This document shows, one piece after another, positions 24,401-35,568 of a stretch of DNA of 64,000 nt; position 1 is the stretch's first letter; each line of letters opens with the position of its first letter. The notes under the pieces were generated by a model. That model worked only from the letters and a program-made list of their open reading frames with translations, had not been told where the DNA came from and searched no databases. The stretch spans positions 5,295,501 through 5,359,500 of the forward strand of contig JBAMJR010000047.1 of the NCBI GenBank assembly GCA_038501785.1, given 5' to 3'. This stretch comes from Myoxocephalus aenaeus. Lineage: Eukaryota > Chordata > Actinopteri > Perciformes > Cottidae. The position numbers and the translations under genes were made by a program.

Positions 24401-25285
24401 AAAACAATCTCTCTCTGCCGGAGACGCAACAGAGAACAAACAATTGATTTCATACTGAGACTTATACTTTATTCATTGCAGGGATATGGAACTGCCAAAC
24501 TACACTATGTATGATTCCAAAATCCTCCAACAAAGCGAGAAGAAAATCCAGACCCGTGGCCCAGGCTGATAATGTCTCATCCAGCGCTATTTTAACCCAA
24601 AGCAGGTAAAGATTCTATCCTTCTGAAAAGCCTTGGACTTGTAAAGAGGACTTGTATGGATTGTTTCCCTTGGAAAAAGAAAGTTATTCTCTTTTTTTAT
24701 ATATATATATATATATATAAGCTCTTTTGTTTCAGTGTCACACAATTGTAACAAAAACACATTGATGTGGGATTAAATCTGCAGCGCTTCAGTTTCATTA
24801 CGTCCATATTGTGCTCTGCCAAGAACGTAGATGCACACAAAATCGAATGAAGCAATTAAGTTGTATAATAATATTTGTTGGTAATGTTATGATGATTCCC
24901 AACATATGATTCACCATATTTAAGTCGCGATGATCATAATATAAACGTATACTCGATAGTCACAAAACATGGACGTGATGAAGTGATCGGAGACACGTCT
25001 GCTGGATTCCATCATATGTTGGTCAGAAGGTTTTTTTTCATCACTGAAATAGGTTATGAAATGAATCTTCACAAATTGGAACCAAACCTCATATTCTTTT
25101 CAATATCGTCATGTACATCTGTGAAGTCAAACATGATTTTTATTTTGGATAAAAAGAAAGGAAAAAATGTAAGGTAAATACAAGTAATTGTAAATTAATA
25201 AAGCACACAGGAAGATAGAAATAGCCACAGATTAAATAATAAACAGAGCATTTAATTAAATGTTAGTGCAGGCAATCCGACTTGG
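21486..25285. other. Mostly unique, AT-rich sequence
   Basis: No gene seen. 21690-21800 (CATCAATCATGCAAAAGCTG and neighbours) has an enhancer-like look. Simple repeats: GT/G at 22813-22838, (CT)n at 23111-23131, AATA at 23750-23770 and (TA)n at 24699-24720. Open frames at 22740-22997, 23253-23710 and 24128-24439 lack domain motifs and have competing frames. Confidence 0.5.
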
Positions 25286-25440
25286 GAGGAAAAGGGGCGG
25301 AGCTTGTAGGCACCGGAAGCACCGCGGGCGCACGTCAAAGGTGGGGTCTTAAATGAACGCCGGGCGGCTAGATCAAAACGCAGCAAAGACGCGTCTACAA
25401 GTCCGGAGAGGCAGCCGGTAAGAGGGACAGACTTTGCTGA
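25286..25440 (+). promoter_or_regulatory. CpG-rich promoter-like block
   Basis: After AT-rich flanks, GC and CpG rise sharply. There is a GC box GGGGCGGAG (25294-25302), an ETS-type CACCGGAAG (25311-25319), GCACGTCAAAG (25330-25340) and a splice-donor-like CCG-GTAAGAG with GT at 25418. This arrangement (GC box, ETS site, short first exon) is typical of CpG-type promoters, but an old LTR could look the same. Strand is inferred from the donor only. Confidence 0.3.
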
Positions 25441-27190
25441 TGATCACTGCCACCACCAGCTTGATTAGCGCGAGCGCTAAATACGTCACGGGGCTCCGCA
25501 GCCCATTCACGTGTGGCAAAGTAAAATGTTTGTTGACATGTGGGTGGAGGCACAGCTGGGGGCTATGTGGTGACGTGTGTAGACAGAGTGCACGGGCGCT
25601 GGATCACGCGTTTTCTGGCATATTGAAATGTGTGTTTTCTGTTTCTTTTTATTTAAAGGTTTTTCACCTCTATCTCTTATTTTCTATACGGAGTGAATGA
25701 CTCAACAATCTGAATCTAAAAAAAAAAAGGAGAGATTAAAAAAAAGAAAAGGAAAAGTTGGGTTTTCATTGGAGTGGAATCCAGTTTGAATCGGTGTAGA
25801 TGGGTCAATCCCTATCAAGTGGGGAAGTGCAGTAGGTCCGGAGCCGTAACTTGACAACTTCTTTCCCGAGAATCATGCTTCTCTTCGTGCTGCCGGGGTA
25901 GGTCAATTTTTACGGTCTCCTCCCTACAGTATCCACCCCAAACCCTGTTGCCCTACTTTAACGCTAAATTGTTCCATCTATTGACCAACTGCACACTACG
26001 GATCCATTTTCCAACTGCATGCACTGTCTGTCACCAGTGGCCATCTATTTACTGCTGTTGCCGGCAAAAACCTATATAGAGGAACGCCAGAGAGGCCCTG
26101 GTTTCCAGTTAGCGTCGTACTGGGATGAATGCAACGTTATCCTGCACCAATGGATCAATGAGGCATTGTAAGTTCATTCTATTGTAAAGGTCTGCATTAT
26201 CTGGCATTGTAGTACCTCATGCATTGTGTCAATACAGTGTAAGGTGGGCGACTAGGGAACTGTTCTTTGCTTCTCCCTGCTTTTCCCTTGGAAAATGAAA
26301 CCGGGGTTACTTCCTATTTCTGTAAACCACACAATTACGAGAGTCTGTTCTGTTCCCTGGTAAACTGGACCTGTTCAGTAGCAATACCCTGTTCAAAGTA
26401 AGCACACAGATCTGAGTATGTACAGATGTACGGTAAGTCCCACCTTTGTCTCCAGTGTTCTTGGGAACCAGAACATTGCTGCAAAAGAGACTCTTGCATC
26501 CAGAAATAGTTTTGTTCTGTACGACAGTGGCTCCCTAATTTCCCGGGGGGTGTCATCCACTTCTTTGAGAGAGGCCACGAGGGACTCGCCCGCTCCAGGA
26601 GTAGTGGCTCGGTACATAGTAGAAGTGGAGTGTGTAGCCCAGACCTTGGCTGCGACAAACAAATCCCTGACCCTGGAGAAGATAAAAAGAAACCCGACAT
26701 GCTGCAGCTTGAACATCTCAAAGACGGCCTGTGCCAGCCTTGTACAGAGTATCTTTAGAGGAGTGAAGGCTTTGCGCTTTTGTGGCAGCCATTCATTTCC
26801 ACACTTATAAGTACAGTCTGAAAATCTTCTTTAGAACCTGGAACTTTCCAAACTTTCTCTTGTGTTCTCAGAAATGCCCTCATTCCGATTCAGACTCGAC
26901 TTGAAAGATTCTAAAACCCATACTTGTGCGTTTGTTTCGTCCACGCTGCCACTCCTGATAAGCCTTGATCAGGTTGTAAGGAGCTCTGAGGCCCTCTTCT
27001 TGCCTATTGTCCTTGCTGTCATTGTAGCCACAGGTAACTGCAACTCCACTTTCCATTACAGCGACTAATGGTAGTGCTGCGACACGAGAGAACAGCACCC
27101 TGCCACTACTGGGTGCGTCATGGAAGACGTAATGGGGCAGCTGGAAAAAGATAGCCGGGGTCGGCAGCAGGTAGCTCATCATTTTGTAAT
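25441..27190. other. Possible unannotated transcript or relic, both strands open
   Basis: I do not recognise a gene. On the plus strand, an acceptor-like GGTTTCCAG (AG at 26107-26108) precedes a short stretch with ATG and a good donor-like CATT-GTAAGTTC (GT at 26168), and another acceptor-like CTTTGTCTCCAG ends at 26455. On the minus strand, open frames cover about 26393-26830 and 26880-27182 (100 aa), with an acceptor-like ATTTTCAG between them and a donor-like AAG-GTGGGA near 26443. Three frames over 300 nt overlap at 26335-26810, which is unusual for this AT-rich window. It could be a lncRNA, an old mobile element or chance. Confidence 0.25.
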
Positions 27191-30100
27191 GGGTTTTAAT
27201 TTTTTATTGCACTCCAGAACCAAACATTTTTAGCACTCTGGAAGTCTTTTTTTTTTTTTTTTTCTTTCTTTCACATACCCGTTGAGGTTTGCAGTTCTTT
27301 TAAAGCACCATGTGTTTTCATCGTTAGGTTAAACTCGGCAGGCATATTTTTTTTTCTTGGACGGATTTTTAATTTGGTCTGATAAGATGATGACACAACA
27401 TGGCTCAGGATGTTAATAGATGTTGTAACAAATTTGAGATCCCCACCAAGTCGTGACATTTATTAATTTGTTTCTGATAGGCTGTAATCATTGATTAATC
27501 TGAGTTGAAACAAAGGACAACACCGTGAGGCGAGATTGAGATATGATACAATGGCATCGAACAGATACAGGATTCGGAGTATAACACTGCAACGTATTCT
27601 ATTGGTCAATCTGTGAATGCAAGATTGAATAACAAGGATGGTGCTGTTTTGGCCATTGTATTCTGCGTTTGTGATATCTCTGTCCCTTATGTAGTGTAGT
27701 TTACACTGCATGTGCCTCCTCCACTAGCAGTCGTTTTCTGTATTCTGCTCCCGTCAGTCTGTCTGGCACATAATGTGTTTGTCAGGCATGGAGGCCCCCA
27801 AGCTCAGCCAGGCTGAACTCCATCCATATGTCTTTTTTTTCATTACTTTGTCATAGGGATCCAGTGGCCTCCAACTCCGGCCATTAATCCTGGGCCAAGT
27901 CCCCACCTCGGAGTCCCATTTTGTTTGCAAGTCGAACCTCGTCTGGCCATTGTAGCGTCACTGATAATGAGGACTTCCATAGCCCTTAGCGTCGATAATT
28001 GCTCGTCTGCACTTTTATCTCATATTCGCTAGTAAACCATGAAAAAAATAATAATGCTGAAACAGACAGGCCTCTCTTTCAGGCTGCTTTCCCGATCCGG
28101 TCTGAACCAATGTCGTTGCATGCTAACAAACTCCAGCACACGGAACGTCGCGTTCGGTCAAGGTCGACGCCGGCTGTGCAAATGACATTCAGGCAAATGA
28201 AACAGCACTTTGAAATGGTCATTGATAAGTGAATATAAGCAAAGAATTAAGTGAATGAAAGCTTTGGCCTGGCCAAGACAGAAAAACAAACAAGATGAAT
28301 CCATTTCAAGAAAATAGAAAGTACTGCTCTCTTTTCTTTTTTTTATGCTGAGCTTTACTAAATATGTCACAGAATTATCTGTATATTGAACAAACATAGA
28401 CACATTGATCCCACAGACATTTTCCTAAAACGGTAACTAAAAAGTTGCTAGACTCAAAAGCTTCGTCAATGTCTTGGTCTATGTCTGCGTCCCTGCTTTT
28501 GGCCTCCAAATGAAAATTCACTCGTCCATCTGTACACTTTAATTATAGATAAATAAATGCACTAGAAACATCTATTTAATTTATAACATTTCAACGTTCG
28601 TAGCCTTAAGATCCAAACTTTTGGAAGAGTTTTAAGGGAGATTAATTAACCTGTCAACTTCATTAACCTCATTGTTGACCCCAAAACAGATAGAATTGGG
28701 GAAAACTAATGATGTCTCTGGTCTTGAAATGCAGCGTTTGTTGATGCTGAAACTCCTTGCAAAAGGTGTTTGTTTACTTGCCGTGTCCTTATCAGCAACT
28801 ATAAGATGGGGGAGTAGGGAAGGAGTGGCTTGAAATTCCAATCAGCAAAATTGAAAGGTATGGTTTGATGTAAAACATGACTCGAGTGAAGAATCCTCAG
28901 CTCGGTGTTCCTGATGAATAAACCCAAATGACCCTGATGGTACAAACCGCAGCAAAAGCCTCTTTAACATTACTAAATTGAAATAGAATCCAGCAAATCT
29001 CTGACAGTTTGAGTGAATCCGACATAAATATGTATGACTGCAGTTATATCATTTGGTCTTGCCGTAATCGTTTAATGTTAACATCTTCCGTGTGATGAAT
29101 AGCAATTTGCAAATTGAGGATAAACATGTGGATAAAATAGAAAACCTTGTGTATACATCGGCTTAATCTGGCATAGGAAATCACTGGGAACATTAATAAT
29201 CACATTGTGCTGTCAGCCATACTTACTCCAACCCAGTGTAATGTGATGGGTGAAGCATTAACGCTGTCTCAGCAGGATGGATAATGCATGATGTAGGTGC
29301 ACATTATCCATTAAACGCTTGTTACCATTACTTGACACTAATAAATGCACATTATGATTGGGCTTGATGGCTAGAATCACAAAACAGAGGGAGAAAGAGC
29401 GAGACCTCAGTGTGACACAAGTGCGTATGGTGTGGAGCGCTGTTTTACATTTTTTCCAATAATGACACTGCCGATCTAATTGCTTTGAGGAAATGATCAT
29501 CCTGGATGAAATTAAACCAAAGTCTGCTTTGGCCGGATGCCAAGCGCAGGTCAGAATTAAAGCTTTATCAGATTATTTCCTGGAATGTTTTGCGATTGAC
29601 GGTGCAACTTGAATAATTAAAACTCTTGATTACAAGGCACAACATTATGAAACATTGATTCGGAGCTCGCTGATTTACTCACTCAACGGGAGTGATTGCC
29701 TCTCGAGATCATTTGTACTCGAGTGGCAACAAATATGTTCAATCCTCCGAGAGGGAGGTGAGTTGCATTATTGAGCATTGGGATTATCTTTGTTTACCGC
29801 ATTGCTACCCTTAATCCCCCCTTTTATCCGGAATCCCAACCCTGAGTATGACAAATATATTTATAATTTGGTTAATTTGTGTTAAGACGTGTGTGTACAA
29901 AGCGGCTCGATTTGCTTGAACGCCCTTCACTTCCCTCTCGGCGGCGAAAACAACCGGGAACACTCCTCACTCATCTGCTGTTTTCCCATGCATACCAATG
30001 GGCCCCGAATCGATGGCATCTTTTAATTGAAAATAGATGGAGCCGTTTATATGCAGACTGATCTGCTGCACCTTTAACCCCGTCCCTCTAGCACGCTGCG

Positions 30101-31519
30101 ATTGCAGATGCATGCTCTGCTTGCATTTTATTTTTTGTTTTTTGTTTTGGAGGTACAAAATCTGCCGGGTGTATTTCTGAAGGTAGGGAGCGTTAGAGCT
30201 ATGAGGAGCTCAGGCCTTAATGTCATCAGTCAAAGACGGAATGTTTAATCATCCCTCCGCTCGCTTATTGATTTGCCATTAGTCGACAACTATTTAAAGA
30301 AAACCTTGAATAGAATCTTGTGCTTCAGCCGCCGGCGTCTCTTAATCACCAACGGACGACCTTGGGACTTGTTTGGTCGTATCACAACACCACATCACGT
30401 ACTACAGATACCTCGCCTCTGCACTTTCACGGGACTATACATCATTGCGAAATGCCCAGAAGGCTCTCTTGATTGCGCTCCTGAGAGCATATAAGGGATT
30501 CACGAGGGGGACATAAAAGAAGGCAAGAAGTGGAAGAAGCCGAGACAACAGCACAACGAAAATGGCTCCCAGGTGCACCACTTGTGTGTGGCAACCGTTG
30601 TTTTTTTTAAACCTTAGTGCCTTTGTAAACACACTAGTGGGGAAATCATTCTGAGGTCAGAAATCACTTTATTGAGCTTTCAATCCGAGGACTCTCAGAG
30701 ACACATAGTGCTTCGCTAGTTTGTCACATCAGTCTCGCAAAAGGAATGCGTCGACTGTGATCCGTGCGTTCCCATTTGACATGCCATCAGTGTAATTACA
30801 CATAGGCACGTCCCGTGTCAATGCGCCTCGACCCTGCGCACACAAGCATGGCACGCGACGCAAATCCGCGGCGGCGTGACCGGCGGCTCTAAATCTCCTC
30901 GCCCGGCAGATGTTTCCTTAAGTCCCACACAACGGGACTTAACCCAGACCGCTCTCACCCTGACTTTTTGAAAACAGCGGGGCCCGCGCTACTCGATCGA
31001 GTGGTTGCCCGTGCGATCGATGCGCATCACGCCATCATTACCCGCGGACGTGAGGGAGAGGGTCTGAGGAGGAATTGATCGGTTCAGAATCGTAACTATT
31101 CTGTGTGAATGTTGCTTTTAGGGAACAATAAAAGATCCTGAGTACCTCCTAGATCTAAAAAGGTCAACCGCCATGAGATCCGCAATCTAAGATTTGGAAA
31201 ACCTCTCAGATTTCCCTCTTCATTCACACAGCAGAGCAGAGCAGGGCCAAAGGCTTGAAGACATTGCATTCAAGAAGCAGGTAATGCCAGGAATCGATCT
31301 CTGGCTCACACAGGTTTTTTTTCTTTTTATCCGGAGTCAGCCGTCTCGGAGACTGTAGCGCAGCGAATCCGGTCGCCGCCATGCAGAGCAATAATTACTG
31401 CATTTGACATTTTGTGCTGCTCTATGATTTCTTAAATTTCAGAAAAACGAAGGTCCAAATCCAGCTGGGTTGTCTTTTTCTGTGAGGGGCCTGCACATGC
31501 TCCAAGGACAACAGGGTCT

Positions 31520-31523
<4 letters not shown>
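27191..31523. other. Unique sequence, no gene seen
   Basis: T runs lie at 27247-27263. CAATTTGCAAATTG at 29103-29116 is a perfect 14-bp palindrome with a TTTGCAAA core. A CpG-rich patch lies at 30800-31060 and includes the palindrome ACTCGATCGAGT (30991-31002). Open frames are unsupported. Confidence 0.5.

Positions 31524-31554
<31 letters not shown>
31524..31554. repeat. (AT)15 microsatellite with adjoining T run
   Basis: Pure AT run followed by AATATTT and a T12-14 tract to about 31571. Confidence 0.95.
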
Positions 31555-31559
<5 letters not shown>

Positions 31560-31571
31560 TTTTTTTTTTTA

Positions 31572-33053
31572 AGTTTATGAATGGATTTTGTCACACTTTA
31601 AACTGTGTTATCTAATACATTCATTCAGTTGCATGTTTTTTTTATCTAAAGCGGATGTCGAGCTACATATCGCCGTATTTCTTTGATACTGAAGGAAACA
31701 TACACAAATTGAATAATTCTCAAGCAAGTTGTGGCGTTATGAAGAGCGGGTCAGATCCGTGGATGTTTATTCCAAATAAACCAAATGCCGAACAGCCCCA
31801 CCTGAAAAAGAATGTGCTTTTTTTTTTTTTTAAACGGTATCATTTGTAAATAGACAAGGGGATTGTCGTGGACATCAAGGGAATTTCCAATCACCAATGT
31901 CTTTCCTCGTTTGCATAAACAGACCACACACACTGCACTGTGGAGTGAATGATGAACTGCCCGGTTATGCCTTTGTTTGCATTTGCTTCCTAAACATGTT
32001 CCATAATAATAACGTGCTTTGAGCGACTATACCAGCTGCAGCTTGTAAAGCCCAGCTGAGGCAGTTGGGGGGGGAGGAAGCAAAATAGTGGATTTGCCAC
32101 CCCATCCTCCACGCCTCCTCACTCTCTCTCGGTTGCTCTCTCGTCTGTCTCTCTAGTGGAAGTAAACTGTTCTTTTTGTATCGTGCGGGGAAACAGCCAC
32201 ACAGCTGGTCCGCCGTCTCTGCTTTTGAGTGATTTCCCCGAGCCGGACAATTCATAATCATTGTGATCAATTATCGTCTTGTTCCCAGATGACCGTCTCT
32301 GTTTGGTGTGCCCTCTGTGGATTCTCACGCTCTGCTGGGAGGCAAAGGCATTAAGGAATATTAAGGATGCGACTGATCTTTAAGCAATCCATTTGGGGGC
32401 TTTATTTCCCATTTCGCTTCAGTAATATTTCAATGATATTTGTATTTAATTTTCCTACTTATAATGGATTGCACAGCGAGCGGCGTTTGATCGTTACGCT
32501 TAGTTTATCTTTCGATAATACAGACGTCGCGGCGAGTATGTATCGGAAGTCTGACCTCCTGGTGACTTGATTTCGCTTTTAAGAGCAACCACCTCCCCGG
32601 CTGACAAGGCGGCTTACATTGGCTGCCGTTGTTGTTAAGGGCAGGGGAAGATTATCGCTGAGGCTGAAACCGAAGTAAAACAGTTGGACGGGTTGGGTAA
32701 AGAGCATCGATGATTAAATGCCCAGATTGGGATGGTGCAAGCGCAAAACATGCATGGAAAAATCAACGATTTTAGAAAGGCAGCATGAGAAGGACGTGTG
32801 CAAACTTAAAAAAAATGAAAAATGAATTTGCAAATCCCTGCTCCTCGTCCAGACCCATTATGCTACTCCCGTGCGTGCTGGCATCCAATAAGGGAGTAGC
32901 ATCTGAAATGAGCTCTTTTTTTCTTCTTTTTCTTCTCTCTCTTGTTGATTTATATTACCGCTAATGACGGCGGCGCGGGGATTTGTTACTGATGCTGCTC
33001 GAAATGAGGCTGGGCATTTCCGCGGAGCGGCGAAGCTGTCACCGGGCCTTTTC

Positions 33054-33057
<4 letters not shown>
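31572..33057. other. Unique sequence, no gene seen
   Basis: No exon or repeat family recognised. A G9 run lies near 32068-32076 and a pyrimidine tract at 32915-32943. Confidence 0.5.

Positions 33058-33113
<56 letters not shown>
33058..33113. repeat. (GT)28 microsatellite
   Basis: Uninterrupted GT run flanked by GC-rich sequence (GGTGGCGGCGGC). The frames of Cys-Val or Thr-His are artefacts. Confidence 0.96.
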
Positions 33114-33264
33114 TGGCGGCGGCTGGGCCCCGGCAAGAAAGTCCCGCTGGCAGAGAGACGGTCGGGTTGAGACTTCTCCTGCAAAAATGTCAACATCGCT
33201 GAAGATGAATTTTGAGGCAAGAGCGCTAATGGACTCGTTTGGGAACTGCGTATGTGTCAAAAGC

Positions 33265-33500
33265 GAGAGGGCTGATTAATTATTTGCATGTATTAGATTG
33301 GCGTAGCGGTGACGGCTCGGAGCAGTGTCTCCCGGCATCATGTTAGCCCACAGAGGTTCAGCCGGTCCGTAACGCAAAGTGAGGATCATCGCCCGTCAGC
33401 GATGTCCTGTTTTCATCCCCGGAAGCGTTTTGGGTACGGCAGTGAAATCACTAATTATTATTATTTCGCGGCTTAATTAATCTAATTCGTGATGAGTCAC
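33265..33500. promoter_or_regulatory. Possible enhancer-like block: octamer and TAATTA cluster
   Basis: GATTAATTATTTGCATG contains TAATTA beside the octamer ATTTGCAT (33282-33289). About 170 bp on, CACTAATTATTATTATTTCG, GCTTAATTAATCTAATTC and TGAGTCA (AP-1-like) fall within about 55 bp. Binding preferences are established for these motif classes; regulatory function here is inference. Confidence 0.28.
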
Positions 33501-34126
33501 CTCGGACTCATGTGTGGGTTGCCTCGGGGGTTGAGACACAAAGGTAATTTTTGCTGTTAGAAAACTTTCAACTGTTTTCTTTGCCTCCAACTATTGGCTT
33601 TTTTTGCTTAGATACATTCCCACCGCCTGCAGAATGTGAATTCTGAATTTCCTTTCCGTTTAATGCGTGACTCCCCTGAGAACGACAAACCGTGTCCTCT
33701 TTTAGTGAAGGTGAGACAGAATGTCAATTAAAAGTTTTTTTTTTTTTTTTTGTCATATCTTTTAAAGGGTGGGAAATACAAGGGGCTAAAATAATGAATT
33801 AAGTGTTTTTCCTGCCGTAAATAATGCCGGTCGAGGAGAATGGCTGCTGAGAAACATCGCAGAGGATTTCCGATTCAACCGAGACTGCGAGAATTGTAAT
33901 TAAATTTAGCGCTGCATCTGTACCATTCAGGGGGGATACTTTAATTTACCTATAGGGGTTTAAAACGGCTTCTCAAACAAACCTCAACTGAAAAACTGGG
34001 GTCCATCCTCCTGCGGTGTTGACCACAATGTCCGGGCACGGCTCAAATTAATACGCAGTAGCATATATATATTTTTTTTTAAGGGCTTTATTCCAATTCA
34101 CTGTGCATTTCATACCGGAAATCAGT
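33501..34126. other. Unique sequence, no gene seen
   Basis: T17 run at about 33735-33751. No exon or repeat family recognised. Confidence 0.5.
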
Positions 34127-34149
34127 TCTCTCTCTCTCTCTCTCTCTCT
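34127..34149. repeat. (TC)11 microsatellite
   Basis: Pure TC run followed by a C-rich stretch (34152-34164). Confidence 0.93.
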
Positions 34150-35136
34150 TCCGCCCCCCCCCGTCAGCAGGTGCATTGCGAAGACATTTATGTGAGTGAG
34201 GGCTGAGAGGCTGAGACGGCCGATGATGCTTCAAAGATCGCTGTCGCGTGGCTCCCATTACGCAACGGGGCCTCAGTCCGGGATTCAAAGTCAAGAAATT
34301 GCTCGATCACGTCGATACAGGACCTGAGACTCGTGTCCGTTCTGACAAATGTGTCTCCTTGACTCAACGTGTTTCCTTTTGACCTTCCTACGGTCAAAGA
34401 AAAATACTTAAGTGCACCCATTTTGTTTCTAATAAAACGGCCACTGCCGAATATTTCCGTAGGTAATTGAAATCCAAGCCTCAGTCTGGGCCGTGCATTT
34501 GTTAAAATCTGCATTAGTGGGCAGTGTAACAATGGCATAAGTGGCCTCTAGTGCCTTTTTTATATTGCAGTGCCCTTGAGGTTCAATTGAATTATCCGTG
34601 AACGTTGTGATGTGTCTGGAGGAAAAAAAAAAGAAGTTTTTTTGGCCTGGCACCTCAAAAAGGGAAGTACCTGAGGATAAGTCCGACAGAGGCGGTTTTC
34701 TGCCACCCCCTCAAACTGGTTATTGATTTAATACAGCTTGAGAGAAATATCTGAGGGGGGAAATAGACCCGTCTTATCAGCTTAATCGGGCATTCGATAG
34801 GGAAAAGGTGTCCTCTCACGAGATTGATCTGACTTATTCAGTCCAATTGACACTTTGGCCGTGGGTATTGCTCTTGGGGATTGCCATCCACACTCATCAC
34901 AACAAATAGCTGCAATGTGTTTCTTGCCATCAATGTCCATATTTTAGTCAGACAATGACTTAACATTGTCTGACTATTCAGGGTTCAGGAAATATGTTAG
35001 AATAAATCATGTTTTTTCTCGATTGCCAATGACTAACGAGGCATCATGACGTCCATGATGTGCGGCTGTGTGATCCCCACTACTGTGCTGAGAATTGGGA
35101 ATAAATATTGAAGCCTTGTCCACATTATAAATGAAC
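34150..35136. other. Unique sequence, no gene seen
   Basis: Contains the hairpin at 34945-34976 and CATCATGACGTCCATGATG (35041-35059), an imperfect palindrome around TGACGTCC. No exon recognised; the 116-aa minus frame at 34188-34538 has no motif. Confidence 0.5.
34945..34976. repeat. Perfect 13-bp hairpin, 6-nt loop
   Basis: TAGTCAGACAATG (34945-34957) is the exact reverse complement of CATTGTCTGACTA (34964-34976), with loop ACTTAA. Outer words CATATTT and AAATATG could add a second, interrupted stem. Confidence 0.9.
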
Positions 35137-35308
35137 CTTGTGTTAGAGTCGGCACCAACCCGTTTTAGGTTTTAAATGCATAAAAGAACCACATGAAATG
35201 TGTTTATTGCATCAAGGCTTTTTGACTTTGTCAGGAACCTCTATTTCAACCAAATAAAACAAAAACATTTGTTTCACTAAATTATAAAATGCTCTGGTTG
35301 AAATTATG

Positions 35309-35529
35309 ACCTTTGTGTTGTTAGGGTCGGTTTCGACCCAGTTATAAAAATAAGATTTGCTTTATTTTATTTATTTATTTTTTGACCTTGCAAATCTATA
35401 TTTTGTGTTATGTCGTGTTCTGCTTTTCATTGTGTTTGTATTAAAGTTCTATTGCTGAAAAAAATACTTTTTAGCCTTTTTCTTGAAGTAAATATATATG
35501 GGTCGAAATTGACCCATAACACCATAGAT
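35309..35529. mobile_element. Inner MITE with GGGTCGGTTTCGACCC ends
   Basis: The left end ACCTTTGTGTTGTTAGGGTCGG and the reverse complement of the right end (TGGTGTTATGGGTCAATTTCGACCC) are similar over about 30 bp. Each carries a self-palindromic GGGTCRRTTTCGACCC word (35324-35339 and 35500-35515). The 220-bp AT-rich element has no frame. Its ends resemble those of the surrounding element, so it may be a related family or an internal duplication rather than a separate insertion. Confidence 0.55.
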
Positions 35530-35568
35530 GTTACTATAGTTAATAATAATAATATATATATATATATA

